64,000 nucleotides of DNA, from positions 102,999 to 166,998 of the forward strand of contig NZ_QOVK01000008.1 in assembly GCF_004104075.1 (NCBI RefSeq), in the 5' to 3' direction. The notes below the pieces were generated by a model. The model worked only from the letters and a program-made list of their open reading frames with translations, searched no databases and was not told the origin of the DNA. This stretch comes from Leeuwenhoekiella polynyae. Its GTDB lineage: Bacteria > Bacteroidota > Bacteroidia > Flavobacteriales > Flavobacteriaceae. Made by a program: the position numbers and the translations under genes. This document shows positions 18,730 to 27,637 of this stretch, piece after piece (positions within the stretch are counted from its first letter, which is position 1; every line of letters starts with the position of its first letter).

Positions 18730-20419
18730 GAGCTTCTGTTTTCTTTTTAGATTTTACAATCGACTTTTCTACAAATTGGCTTAAAACTTCATAGCGCTCC
18801 ATCAAATCAGCAAATTCTTCAAGATGCTCTGGTTGTGGATGGTATTCTGCTTCATAATCACTTCCTAGACTTTTACTCGCTTCAATTACATCGGGGTAAA
18901 TCCCTGCTGCTACAGCTGCATAAACAGCTGCACCAAGAGCTGGAGCCTGATCTGAAGCTGCAACTTTAATAGGAACATTAAGCGTATTTGCCAGTGACTG
19001 CATTATAAATTTAGATTTACGTGCAACGCCACCGATACCCACGACAGATTTAATTTCGATACCTTCATCTTCAAAACGATCTAAGATCTTTTTAGAACCA
19101 AAGCAAATTGCATTAACCAAAGCCTTAAAAATATGCGGCGCGCGTGTACCCATATTAAGGTTTGTAACCGCTGCTTCCAGTTCTTGATTTGCGTCTGGCG
19201 TTCTACGACCATTAATCCAGTCTAATGCAACAGGAATAGCTTCATTATGTGGAATAGCTTCAGCCTCGTCAGATAATTTTCTAATAAAATCTGATTCGAT
19301 TTCTGCCTTAAGCTTTTCTTTTTGTTCTTCAGAAAGAATATTTGAAGTAAGCACGAGGTTATCAATTGGCCAACTCAACACATCTTTAAACCACGCTAAT
19401 AGATCACCAAAAGCAGATTGCCCGGCCTCAAGACCTACAAGCCCCGGAATAACTGAACCATCAACCTGACCACAAATACCGCGTACAGTTTTATTTGCAG
19501 TAACTTCTGGTGAAGAAACACTGATATCACAAGTAGAAGTTCCCATTACACGAACCAATGTGTGCTCTTCAACCTTAGCTCCAACGGCACCTGCGTGCGC
19601 ATCAAAAGTACCCACCGCTATAACCGTATCTGTAGTTAGACCCAATTTTTCTGCCCAGGCAGCACTTAAATTGCCAGCTATTTCGTCTGATGTATAGGTT
19701 TCTGAATATAAGTTATCTCTAAGTGTAGCCAGATACGGATGTAATTTCCCTAGAAATTCTTCGGGGGGAAGACCGCCCCAGCTCTCGTGCCACATCGCTT
19801 TGTGACCTGCCGCGCAACGGCTACGTTTAAAATCATCAAGAGAAACGTCTTCAAGTAACGCATAAGTTATCCAGTCGCAATGCTCCATCCAAGAATGCGC
19901 AGCTTCCATTACTTTTTGATCTTCACGAACTACATGTAAAATTTTTGCCCAAAACCATTCTGAAGAATAAATTCCACCTTCATATTTTGTAAAATCTTCC
20001 CCGCCCCAATTGCGAGCCAGTTCATTGATTTCATTAGCTTCTGCTATAGCAGTGTGATCTTTCCACAACACCATCATGGCATTCGGATTTTCTTCAAAGC
20101 CTTCAGTAAGTGAAAGCGGAATTCCCGCTGCATTTACCGGAATTGGAGAAGAACCTGTTGTGTCTATGCAAATCCCTTTTACAGATGCAGCAGGAACACC
20201 ACTTCTTGAAACAACAGCTTTTATCGTATTCTCTAATCCTTCTAAATGATCTAATGGATGTTGGCGAAAACGATTTTCCGATGGATTACAAAACAATCCC
20301 TTTTTCCAACGTTGGTAATAACTCACTTCGGCCTCAATTTCCTGACCGTTAGCAGCATCTATTAAAACAGCCCGTACAGAATCTGAACCGTAATCTAAGC
20401 CAATGACATATTCTTTCAT
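18722..20419 (-). CDS. araB: Ribulokinase
   Basis: Phosphorylates L-ribulose using ATP. The 565-residue FGGY-family kinase has the N-terminal phosphate loop GLDYGSDSVRAVLID, the family motif region KGICIDTTGSSPIPVN, MEHCDWITYALLEDV, VGTFDAHAGAVGAKV, the ATP-binding MGTSTCDI and the C-terminal signature IGGVARKSKFIMQSLAN. Length and motifs match bacterial AraB. The 82-base gap before the GH127 gene holds a perfect AAATGTA-N5-TACATTT palindrome, so this gene may also have its own regulated promoter inside the operon. Confidence 0.96.
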   Translation of the reverse strand: MKEYVIGLDYGSDSVRAVLIDAANGQEIEAEVSYYQRWKKGLFCNPSENRFRQHPLDHLEGLENTIKAVVSRSGVPAASVKGICIDTTGSSPIPVNAAGIPLSLTEGFEENPNAMMVLWKDHTAIAEANEINELARNWGGEDFTKYEGGIYSSEWFWAKILHVVREDQKVMEAAHSWMEHCDWITYALLEDVSLDDFKRSRCAAGHKAMWHESWGGLPPEEFLGKLHPYLATLRDNLYSETYTSDEIAGNLSAAWAEKLGLTTDTVIAVGTFDAHAGAVGAKVEEHTLVRVMGTSTCDISVSSPEVTANKTVRGICGQVDGSVIPGLVGLEAGQSAFGDLLAWFKDVLSWPIDNLVLTSNILSEEQKEKLKAEIESDFIRKLSDEAEAIPHNEAIPVALDWINGRRTPDANQELEAAVTNLNMGTRAPHIFKALVNAICFGSKKILDRFEDEGIEIKSVVGIGGVARKSKFIMQSLANTLNVPIKVAASDQAPALGAAVYAAVAAGIYPDVIEASKSLGSDYEAEYHPQPEHLEEFADLMERYEVLSQFVEKSIVKSKKKTEAHV

Positions 20420-20464
20420 AAAACAATCACTTGTTATCAGACAAATCTACTATTTTCAAATTAA

Positions 20465-20483
20465 AAATGTAAAAGATACATTT
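20465..20483. promoter_or_regulatory. Candidate operator palindrome upstream of araB
   Basis: AAATGTA-AAAGA-TACATTT is a perfect 7-5-7 palindrome in the only sizeable gap inside the arabinose operon, 46 bases before the araB start. The same half-site occurs in the regulator/GH51 intergenic region at 26622-26639, although there in the opposite arm order. It is a candidate AraR site, not proven. Confidence 0.4.
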
Positions 20484-20501
20484 AAAATAATTTTAACTAT
20501 T

Positions 20502-22862
20502 TTAGTTTACTTCTTCATTCAACAGACGAACGCCATAAATTCCGCCTGCTACAGAGCCCGGCAATGCTTCAAAACGCAGGTTAAGAATTTCGTTTTCCTC
20601 AACCAGTTCTTGCGGCAACGGGTAATCTACATCGTAAAAAACATCTCCCTGTGTTCCTGTTAGCTCTGGCGTAGCAATAACATTTCCGTTAATCAGGATT
20701 TTAAAATTGCGTCCCGAGTCTTTGCCGTAGTAGGTGATACGCAGGGTTTTTGCCTCTGCCTCTTTATTTTTGAGCTCGTAACTAAACCAACCCGTCGCGT
20801 CCCGCCAATGGCGGTTTTTGTGTACCCCGCTATTGGAATTTTGAGAATCAAATCCGTGATCAGATTCTGGTTGTTGCTCACCGGGAGCCACATAATCCAG
20901 CGTGATAGATCTCAGGTAGGCTTCTGCTTTTTGTCGCTCTTCAAGCTTGCGCTGCATTTCTGCAAGACTTTCCGGGGTTTCCGTTTTAAAATAAATGGTG
21001 TAGCGCTTCTCATGGATTTTATAAAAGGGTTGAAGCACCAAGTCCTTATAAGTATCAGGATAAAGCAGCTGCGAAGCGGTAAATTGTAAGGCTTTACCGG
21101 GAATCGGTTTAATCTGATCAAGTATTGAGGTATCTTTTTTCACCACAAATGTAGGCGCCTCGTTTAAAGGAAGAAATGGACCGTTAGCAATATGCCCGCC
21201 TCGACTGTCGTCTGCAAACAATCCTTTTTGATCTTCGTCTCCAGTTACCCCAGCTAAAACCAGCGGACCGTATTTAACCGAAACATAACCCGATTCGTCA
21301 GGAATTTGCTCCAGACTGAGGTGCATCGGTAATTCCATCTTCACGCGGTCGCCGTTTTTCCATTTGCGCTCAAGCGGAATGTATGAACCCGGAGTTGCCG
21401 CTATTTGCTGAAGTTTTCCGTTTACATAAACTTTTAATTCTCCAGCTTTAACCCATTCTGGATAACGCAACATCAGGGTTGCTTTTGTTTTTTTTCGGCT
21501 TTGCCAAATCAATTCTGTAAAATCGGCTTCTGGGAAATTGGTTTCTTGCTTTAAAGAAGACTGCTTCTCCTCCCATTTTACTTCAGAAGGAATAAACAGA
21601 TTTACATAAAGCTTATCATCTGCTTTGGCGTAAATGAGTTCGTTATACTTGGTATGATTCTCCAGTCCCGAACCTACGCAACACCAAAAACTGGTTTCTG
21701 GCTGCGAATACACCCGGTAATGACCGGGACGCATCGGTGTAAAATAGACAAAGCCACCTTCCGGATTTTGGGTTGACAAAATGTGATTGTATAATGCGCG
21801 CTCGTAAAACTCCATATAGCTTTCGTCGGCCGTATCTTCAAATAAAAGCTTGCTCAGCTTAAGCATATTGTAAGTGTTACAACTTTCTGGTCCCTGCTCA
21901 CTGCTCATTACCGACGAAAAATCATCAATGGGATTGAAATGCTCGCGTACACTGTTTCCTCCAATACTCAGGCTGCGTTTAGAGGTTACATTATCGTAAA
22001 AATTAGACGCTGCCTGATGGTATTTTTTGGCTTCTTCCAATTGACTGATACGCTCAAAACCGATGAATTTTGGGATTTGGGTATTGGCATGCATTCCGGT
22101 TAAAATGTCTTCATCAGCTGCTAAAGGCTCTAACAAAGCAAATTGGGAAAAATCTTTAGCCAGTTTCAGGTATTTTTTATCGCCGGTGATTGCGTAAACC
22201 TCAGCAAAAACTTCATTAAGTCCGCCGTGTTCCGAGCGCAACATATCCTGAATTTGCTCCTGCGAAAGGTCTGCGGTAGTGGCCATAAACCAATCTGTCA
22301 AATCGATGAGCATTTCTTTGGCCAGCGGATTCCGGGCGTGCACCCAGGCATCTTTTAGTCCGTTAAACGTCTTGTGAATATTGTATAGCGGCACCCAACG
22401 GTTATTAAGTCCAAAACTTGAGGCATTGATTTTACCGGCTTTGATTTCGCCCCATAATTCCTTGCTTCCCGGAATACCACCTACATATCCATTTGCATTG
22501 GTTTGTTGCGCACGGTACAGTTCAGAAAGTGAATAATCTAATAATTTTTTAGCTTCCGGGTCGCCTGTAGAGGCGTAATACATAGACAATGCAGAAAGGT
22601 AATGCCCTGCGGTGTGCCCGTCAAGTCCCGTATTTTCCCAGTTGGTGTAGGATTCTGCTTTTGGTTCTAAACCCGCCTCTCTTAGAAAAGGAGCTAATAA
22701 ACGGTCTGGATCGAGTTGCTTTATGTATTCAAAATCGGTTAAAGCAGCTTCTTTAAATACGCCTTCAGTAACTGAAACCTGATTCAACGGAAACATTTCT
22801 ATTGCTTGCTGTGCTGAAGCAGAAAGACTAAAAACTAAAAAACTAAAAACTAAATATTTCAT
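20502..22862 (-). CDS. GH127 beta-L-arabinofuranosidase, exported
   Basis: This enzyme releases L-arabinose from beta-linked arabinofuranosides. The 786-residue product has a signal peptide (MKYLVFSFLVFSLSASAQQ) and an (alpha/alpha)6 barrel. The unusual zinc-bound cysteine site of GH127 is complete: GPESCNTYN gives E326 and C328, and FWCCVGSG gives C394 and C395. HTAGHYLSALSMYYA lies in the first barrel repeat. After the beta-sandwich there is a C-terminal extension of about 150 residues (from about residue 640) carrying a coiled-coil-like stretch and a DSGRNFKILINGNVIATP module, as in longer Bacteroidetes members. It starts one base before the stop of the upstream GH43 gene region ends, so coupling is likely. 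Confidence 0.92.
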   Translation of the reverse strand: MKYLVFSFLVFSLSASAQQAIEMFPLNQVSVTEGVFKEAALTDFEYIKQLDPDRLLAPFLREAGLEPKAESYTNWENTGLDGHTAGHYLSALSMYYASTGDPEAKKLLDYSLSELYRAQQTNANGYVGGIPGSKELWGEIKAGKINASSFGLNNRWVPLYNIHKTFNGLKDAWVHARNPLAKEMLIDLTDWFMATTADLSQEQIQDMLRSEHGGLNEVFAEVYAITGDKKYLKLAKDFSQFALLEPLAADEDILTGMHANTQIPKFIGFERISQLEEAKKYHQAASNFYDNVTSKRSLSIGGNSVREHFNPIDDFSSVMSSEQGPESCNTYNMLKLSKLLFEDTADESYMEFYERALYNHILSTQNPEGGFVYFTPMRPGHYRVYSQPETSFWCCVGSGLENHTKYNELIYAKADDKLYVNLFIPSEVKWEEKQSSLKQETNFPEADFTELIWQSRKKTKATLMLRYPEWVKAGELKVYVNGKLQQIAATPGSYIPLERKWKNGDRVKMELPMHLSLEQIPDESGYVSVKYGPLVLAGVTGDEDQKGLFADDSRGGHIANGPFLPLNEAPTFVVKKDTSILDQIKPIPGKALQFTASQLLYPDTYKDLVLQPFYKIHEKRYTIYFKTETPESLAEMQRKLEERQKAEAYLRSITLDYVAPGEQQPESDHGFDSQNSNSGVHKNRHWRDATGWFSYELKNKEAEAKTLRITYYGKDSGRNFKILINGNVIATPELTGTQGDVFYDVDYPLPQELVEENEILNLRFEALPGSVAGGIYGVRLLNEEVN

Positions 22863-22863
22863 A

Positions 22864-23844
22864 TTAATCGAGAACTTTTTCTTTTAAATTTGGCCAGCCT
22901 TCTGCATCCCAGGTTAATTCAGAAATTTTTAATTTCGGCGCCCCCTTGTCATTAGCATCATAGGCGTGAAAAATGATGTAATCCTTCCCGTCAAAAGTGT
23001 AAGCACTATTGTGACCAGCACCATACCAGTTGTCATTTCCTTCAATAATCAAGGTTCCTCCTCCGTTATTTAATGCGTTACCTTCCTTGTCAACATAAGG
23101 TCCTACAGCATTTTTAGAACGACCTACCACAACTTTATAAGTGCTATTTTCACCACGACAGCACAAATCCCAAGATAAAAACTGGTAGTACCAGCCGTTC
23201 TTTTTGAAGATAAAAGGTGCTTCTAAAGCAGCATCGCCGGGATCTGCATCTGCTAAATCAAAAGAACGTTCTCTCCGTGCGATAGTATGCCACTCTTGTG
23301 GTTGGGCAACGGTTTTTAAATCCTTAGAAAGATTTACCATTTTGAGTCCGTCCCAAAACGAACCAAAAGCCAACCATGGTGTTTCATTATCATCAAAAAC
23401 AAGATTAGGATCTATAGCATTCCATAAATCACGGTTGGGTACAGACTGTATAACAATTCCCTGATCTTCCCATTTGTAATTGGGGTCTTCAGCATCTAGC
23501 GTTGTATTAATAGTCAATCCAATTGCCGAAGTATTTTTCGCAAATGCGGAAACTGAATAATACAAATAATACTTACCATTATAAAACGTAATATCCGGAG
23601 CCCAAATGTGATTATTAAAATCGGCAGCAACATCATCTGCCCAGACCGGTTCTTCAGTAAAAACCTGTGGTTCTCGCTCCCAGTTTTTAAGGTCTGGTGA
23701 ACTGAAAACAGAAATTCCTCTTCCGGTACAAAAGATATAGTACGTATCCCCTTGTTTGATTACGACGGGGTCGTGCACCCGTATATCTTGCGCAAAAAAA
23801 TTACTGAAAACAAACAGGCTTAAAAAAGTGAATAAAATTTTCAT
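22864..23844 (-). CDS. GH43 endo-arabinanase / arabinofuranosidase, exported
   Basis: This five-bladed propeller glycosidase has 326 residues including a signal peptide (MKILFTFLSLFVFSNFFAQ). The three GH43 carboxylates are present: general base D25 in VHDPVV, pKa-modulating D145 in NAIDPNLVFDD and acid E208 in LEAPFIFKKNGWYYQF. The pattern WAPDITFYNGKYYLYYS and the NAIDPN loop are typical of arabinan endo-1,5-alpha-L-arabinanases. A paralogue lies 3 bases upstream on the same strand. Together they would cut the arabinan backbone and trim its products in the periplasm or outside the cell. Confidence 0.9.
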   Translation of the reverse strand: MKILFTFLSLFVFSNFFAQDIRVHDPVVIKQGDTYYIFCTGRGISVFSSPDLKNWEREPQVFTEEPVWADDVAADFNNHIWAPDITFYNGKYYLYYSVSAFAKNTSAIGLTINTTLDAEDPNYKWEDQGIVIQSVPNRDLWNAIDPNLVFDDNETPWLAFGSFWDGLKMVNLSKDLKTVAQPQEWHTIARRERSFDLADADPGDAALEAPFIFKKNGWYYQFLSWDLCCRGENSTYKVVVGRSKNAVGPYVDKEGNALNNGGGTLIIEGNDNWYGAGHNSAYTFDGKDYIIFHAYDANDKGAPKLKISELTWDAEGWPNLKEKVLD

Positions 23845-23847
23845 AGT

Positions 23848-24864
23848 CTAATTTTCAGATTGAATGCCTTCTGAGGTCATCACAATGCGTTTGATGGTTC
23901 CATCTTCATTGTAGTATAATCGATCTATACAAACCGAGCGGTGAAAACTGCTTCCGTGGGTTGGAATACTTCCATTATGGTAAATAAAATACCACTTACC
24001 TTCAAATTCAATAATAGATTGGTGGTTCGTATTGGAGTTGCCCGCCACCTCATTTAAAATGCCTTTATATTCCCAGGTACCTGTTATAGATTTTGACATC
24101 GCATAAGCGGTTTTCTCCGGAAAATCGTACGCATAAGAAAGATAATACCAGTCACCACGTTTGTGTATGTATGGTGCTTCAGTAAATTTAGGAAGGTCAA
24201 TCGTGTGAATAGGACCGTCCATCTCAATCATATTGCCTTTGAGTTTTACATATTTACACACCTGATTTCCCCAATATAGATATGGGGTTCCGTCATCATC
24301 AATAAAAACCGTAGGGTCAATATCATCCCAGCTGATATCAGTCTGGGTAGTCATATCATTTGTGATCAAGGCTTCACCCAAAGCATCTTTCCAGGGCCCC
24401 TCAGGACTATCTGCAACAGCCACACCTATCGCCTTACCGGGTTTAGAATCGTTATGTTCAACAGTTACAAACCAGTAAAACTTACCGTCTTTCTCTACAA
24501 CCTCAGCAGCCCAGGCAGAATGAATTGCCCAGACAAAATCTGTGGGTTTTAAAGGTACCGGATGCTCTTTCCAGTTGATCATATCACCTGAAGAATACAA
24601 CAGCCACTCATCCATTATGTAACGCTCCTGATCATCAGGTGCCTGGTCATGACCAGCATAAATGTATACCCGATCATCATGCACCAATGCTGCAGGGTCT
24701 GCGGTGTACTTATCTGTTACTATTGGGTTATTGTAAGACGCTTCTAACTTTTCAAAAAGTGCATCTCCGCGAACGACCTCAACATCATCTTGCTGAGCTA
24801 GAATTGGTTCTGAAATGCTAAAAAGCATTCCAAATACCACAATAGAGAAAAACAAATTTTTCAT
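23848..24864 (-). CDS. GH43 arabinofuranosidase, exported
   Basis: This second GH43 enzyme (338 residues) has a signal peptide ending near QQ25. Its catalytic residues are base D56 (TADPAAL), modulator D183 (DDIDPTVFIDDDGTPYLYWG) and acid E229 (FTEAPYIHKRGDWYYLSYA). The sequence is clearly different from the neighbouring GH43, which suggests a different linkage preference, for example exo-acting arabinofuranosidase versus endo-arabinanase. It follows the GH51 gene by 67 bases and precedes the other GH43 by 3 bases, so it is firmly within the operon. The precise substrate is not readable from the sequence. Confidence 0.9.
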   Translation of the reverse strand: MKNLFFSIVVFGMLFSISEPILAQQDDVEVVRGDALFEKLEASYNNPIVTDKYTADPAALVHDDRVYIYAGHDQAPDDQERYIMDEWLLYSSGDMINWKEHPVPLKPTDFVWAIHSAWAAEVVEKDGKFYWFVTVEHNDSKPGKAIGVAVADSPEGPWKDALGEALITNDMTTQTDISWDDIDPTVFIDDDGTPYLYWGNQVCKYVKLKGNMIEMDGPIHTIDLPKFTEAPYIHKRGDWYYLSYAYDFPEKTAYAMSKSITGTWEYKGILNEVAGNSNTNHQSIIEFEGKWYFIYHNGSIPTHGSSFHRSVCIDRLYYNEDGTIKRIVMTSEGIQSEN

Positions 24865-24931
24865 AATTCTGAATTAAAGATGCAAATATTAATACCTATA
24901 AATAAACTAGACACTAAAGTATATCTCTTCT

Positions 24932-26482
24932 TTATTCAGCTTCAAGAACCACTACAGAGAAAGGAGGTAGTTCTACCTCAAGATTACCCTTCTTCAACTT
25001 GAAGTCTTTAAAAATTTTAGGTGTAATCGTTTCTGGTGATTCAAATGTATTGTGATCATCCAGTGTTTTTGAAGTCAGAATGTTTGCTGTGATGTTTTTG
25101 ATTTTTAAAGCGTCAACATCAATACTTACTTTATTTGACTTTTTAGAATCAATATTCACTAAAGAGATATGTACCTTACCACTTGCATCTTTAGAAGCCG
25201 AAGCATTTACCGCAGGAAGCTTTTCACCGCCAAACTCATAATTAGGTGTGTCAAGTTCTACAGGAATAAGCTGTGCATTCTGATGGACGTTATACATTTT
25301 CATAACGTGATAGGTAGGCGTAAGAATCATCTTCTCTCCTTCGGTAAGAATTACAGCCTGAAGCACGTTTACCACCTGAGCCAGATTGGCCATTTTTACG
25401 CGTCTTGCGTGATTATGAAAGATATTCAACGTCATACCGGCAATCATCGCATCACGCATGGTGTTTTGTTGGTATAAAAAGCCAGGGTTGGTATCTTCCA
25501 TTACATCATACCAGCCGCCCCACTCGTCTACGACAAGGTCAACTTTACCTTTAGGGTCGTATTTATCCATGATCTCAACATGCTTGGTAACGAGTTCTTC
25601 CATCAACCATGATTGCTGCATGGTTTTAAAATACTGATCTTCAGAAAATCCTACTGAAGGTCCCTTTGCATTCCAGTCAATCACCGAATAATGATGTAAA
25701 GCAACACCCTGAAGTAAGTTATGAGGAATGTCACGCATCAATACTTCAGTCCAGTGATAATCGTCATTGCTGGCTCCTGAAGCAATTTTATACAATCCCC
25801 CTTCAAGTCCCGCATCAGACATAAAGGTGGCATACTTGCGGTAGATGTCTGCATAATATTCTACCCTCATGTTTCCTCCGCATCCCCATGCTTCATTGCC
25901 TACACCCCAGTATTTTACACCCCAGGGCTTTTCACGACCGTTTTCTTTACGCCAGTCAGACATAGGGCTTATCCCGTCAAAGTTTACATACTGTACCCAG
26001 TCAGATAATTCCTGTACTTCTCCACTTCCTACGTTACCTGCTAAATAAGGTTCCGCACCAAGCTCTTCACAGAGGTTTAAAAAGTTATGCGTACCAAAGC
26101 TGTTGTCTTCGGTTACATTACCCCACCAAGTATTCACAATTGTAGGTCGCTCGCTTTGTGGCCCCACACCGTCTTTCCAGTGATAGGTATCTGCAAAACA
26201 ACCTCCCGGCCAGCGTAAATTAGGAATCTTAAGATCCTTAAGTGCGTTGATAATGTCAATACGTACCCCTTCTGTATTTGGAATATTACTTTTTTCGCCC
26301 ACATAAAGGCCATCATAAATACATCTTCCCAGGTGCTCTGCAAAATGCCCATAGATATGTTTACTAATTGTGGGAGCATCTTCAGAAGGTTTAATTTTAA
26401 TCGTCGCATCTTGAGCATTCACTAAAGAGACGCAGCAAAATGCTACTAAGAATGCACCTATAATTTGTAGTTTACTCTTCAT
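24932..26482 (-). CDS. GH51 alpha-L-arabinofuranosidase, exported
   Basis: This retaining exo-alpha-L-arabinofuranosidase (516 residues) is the first gene of the operon. Unlike many cytoplasmic GH51 enzymes it carries a signal peptide (FLVAFCCVSLVNAQ), pointing to periplasmic or surface action. Family motifs are HIYGHFAEHLGRCIYDG, LRWPGGCFADTYHW, acid/base E197 in GVGNEAWGCGG and nucleophile E320 in VVDEWGGWYD, followed by the C-terminal beta-sandwich. The 331-base gap upstream is shared with the divergent Nudix-type regulator gene and holds several palindromes, which fits an AraR-controlled promoter. Confidence 0.94.
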   Translation of the reverse strand: MKSKLQIIGAFLVAFCCVSLVNAQDATIKIKPSEDAPTISKHIYGHFAEHLGRCIYDGLYVGEKSNIPNTEGVRIDIINALKDLKIPNLRWPGGCFADTYHWKDGVGPQSERPTIVNTWWGNVTEDNSFGTHNFLNLCEELGAEPYLAGNVGSGEVQELSDWVQYVNFDGISPMSDWRKENGREKPWGVKYWGVGNEAWGCGGNMRVEYYADIYRKYATFMSDAGLEGGLYKIASGASNDDYHWTEVLMRDIPHNLLQGVALHHYSVIDWNAKGPSVGFSEDQYFKTMQQSWLMEELVTKHVEIMDKYDPKGKVDLVVDEWGGWYDVMEDTNPGFLYQQNTMRDAMIAGMTLNIFHNHARRVKMANLAQVVNVLQAVILTEGEKMILTPTYHVMKMYNVHQNAQLIPVELDTPNYEFGGEKLPAVNASASKDASGKVHISLVNIDSKKSNKVSIDVDALKIKNITANILTSKTLDDHNTFESPETITPKIFKDFKLKKGNLEVELPPFSVVVLEAE

Positions 26483-26621
26483 CTTTAAATTATTTGGTGT
26501 TTAAGTGTTTTATAATTCTACTTCCACGTGAATAGTATTTACTAAAAATGTATCGATTTCGTAACATCTAACTATAAAATCAAAATTGTTTAGTATTCCC
26601 GCATTAAAATAAGTGTTATTA

Positions 26622-26639
26622 TTACATTTCCAAATGTAA
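26622..26639. promoter_or_regulatory. 18-bp palindrome, candidate AraR operator
   Basis: TTACATTT-CC-AAATGTAA is a perfect 8-2-8 inverted repeat about midway between the two divergent starts. Its AAATGTA half-site recurs before araB (20465-20483). Location and symmetry support an operator; the binding protein is inferred. Confidence 0.5.
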
Positions 26640-26758
26640 ATAAAGATTGTGAAGGAATAAAGATTATTTTAAATAATTTTAATTCATACCAATCCGAAGT
26701 TCTTGTTTTATTAATAACAAGTTATATTTATTACTGTATCATCAACATTTATTTTATT

Positions 26759-26790
26759 TTTGGTTCTCACTTAGCTATATTCTATATTTT
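26759..26790 (+). promoter_or_regulatory. Bacteroidetes-type promoter for the araR-like gene
   Basis: TTTG (26759-26762), a 20-base spacer and TATATTTT (26783-26790) match the Bacteroidetes -33/-7 pattern (TTTG, TAnnTTTG) with one mismatch. Transcription would begin some 15-20 bases before the ATG at 26814. Confidence 0.45.
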
Positions 26791-26813
26791 AGCTTTTAAT
26801 TAATTGTATTGTT

Positions 26814-27503
26814 ATGCTCAATAACTACAATACCGAAGACAAAGTGCTTCTTGCGGTAGATTGTATCATTTTTGGATTTGATCAGGAAGATTTAAAAATT
26901 CTCTTGATCAAGCGGGATTTTGAACCTGAAAAAGGTAAATGGTCTCTTATAGGTGGATTTCTAAAAATGACTGAAACTTTAGATGATGCTGCAAATCGTA
27001 TTTTGAACCACCTTACCGGTTTTGATAAAATATATATGGAGCAACTTTACAATTTTAGCAAAATAGACCGGGATCCTGTAGAGCGAACGCTTTCCGTGGC
27101 ATATTTTGCTTTAATTAATATTGAAGATCACGACGAAAAGCTCATTGAGCAATATTCTGCTAAATGGTTCAGTATAGAAGAAGCACCATCACTCATATTT
27201 GACCACAATCAAATGGTACAAAAAGCCATTTTAAGATTACGCCGCAGAGCTATTTCAAAACCCATTGGTTTTGAGCTCCTTCCGGAAAAATTCACAATGC
27301 GCCAATTGCAAAAATTATATGAGTCTATTTTAGACGAAAAATTAGACAAACGTAATTTTATTAATAAAGTAAATGGTCTGGACATTCTGGTAAAACTTGA
27401 GGAGAAAGATATGACCTCATCTAGAAAAGGTTCATACCTCTACCAATTTGACAAAGAGAAATACGACCGAAACGTAGAAGACGGTATTACTTTTAAGATA
27501 TAA
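26814..27503 (+). CDS. araR: Nudix-fold transcriptional regulator of arabinose use (AraR/NrtR type)
   Basis: This 229-residue DNA-binding regulator has an N-terminal Nudix domain and a C-terminal winged helix (KFTMRQLQKLYESILDEKLD). Its Nudix box is degenerate: at the REUxEExGU positions it reads R-I-L-N-H-L-T-G-F, losing the metal-binding glutamates, so hydrolysis is unlikely and the domain probably senses a ligand. Nudix-type AraR regulators of L-arabinose genes are established in Bacteroides, and the divergent position beside the arabinose operon supports the same role. The effector is presumably L-arabinose. Other NrtR relatives sense ADP-ribose, which is less likely here. Confidence 0.88.
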   Translation: MLNNYNTEDKVLLAVDCIIFGFDQEDLKILLIKRDFEPEKGKWSLIGGFLKMTETLDDAANRILNHLTGFDKIYMEQLYNFSKIDRDPVERTLSVAYFALINIEDHDEKLIEQYSAKWFSIEEAPSLIFDHNQMVQKAILRLRRRAISKPIGFELLPEKFTMRQLQKLYESILDEKLDKRNFINKVNGLDILVKLEEKDMTSSRKGSYLYQFDKEKYDRNVEDGITFKI

Positions 27504-27601
27504 CATTTCTCCTTCTTTAGTCCATTCCTACCGTTTTTCTTAATACAATGCTAAAGTTTCTGTTTTGTTGAAGTTTTAGACAATTCTTTTAAACAAAACA
27601 T

Positions 27602-27609
27602 TAAATTTG
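27602..27609 (+). promoter_or_regulatory. -7 element of the MerR/carotenoid operon promoter
   Basis: TAAATTTG is an exact match to the Bacteroidetes -7 consensus TAnnTTTG, 28 bases before the ATG at 27638. A TTTTAG at 27574-27579 is only a weak -33 candidate, as expected for a regulated promoter. Confidence 0.45.
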
Positions 27610-27637
27610 AGTACTTGAGAACGACTACATACAGTTT

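Larger units (their letters stand above)
26483..26813. promoter_or_regulatory. Divergent control region between arabinose operon and regulator
   Basis: This 331-base AT-rich region separates GH51 (minus) and the regulator gene (plus). It holds TAGTA-TT-TACTA (26533-26544), a lone AAATGTA half-site (26546-26552), and a perfect TTACATTT-CC-AAATGTAA palindrome (26622-26639). No open frame of note is present. The palindromes are the best candidates for operators of the divergent regulator. Confidence 0.55.

Noticed and set aside
20110..20352. Plus-strand frames inside araB and neighbouring genes (for example 80 codons here)
   Set aside because: They are antisense to strongly conserved operon genes and show no domain features or start signals.
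26640..26758. Possible tRNA or small RNA in the araR/GH51 gap
   Set aside because: The stretch is AT-rich, has no cloverleaf arrangement and no GC-rich stem, so nothing beyond regulatory sites is supported.
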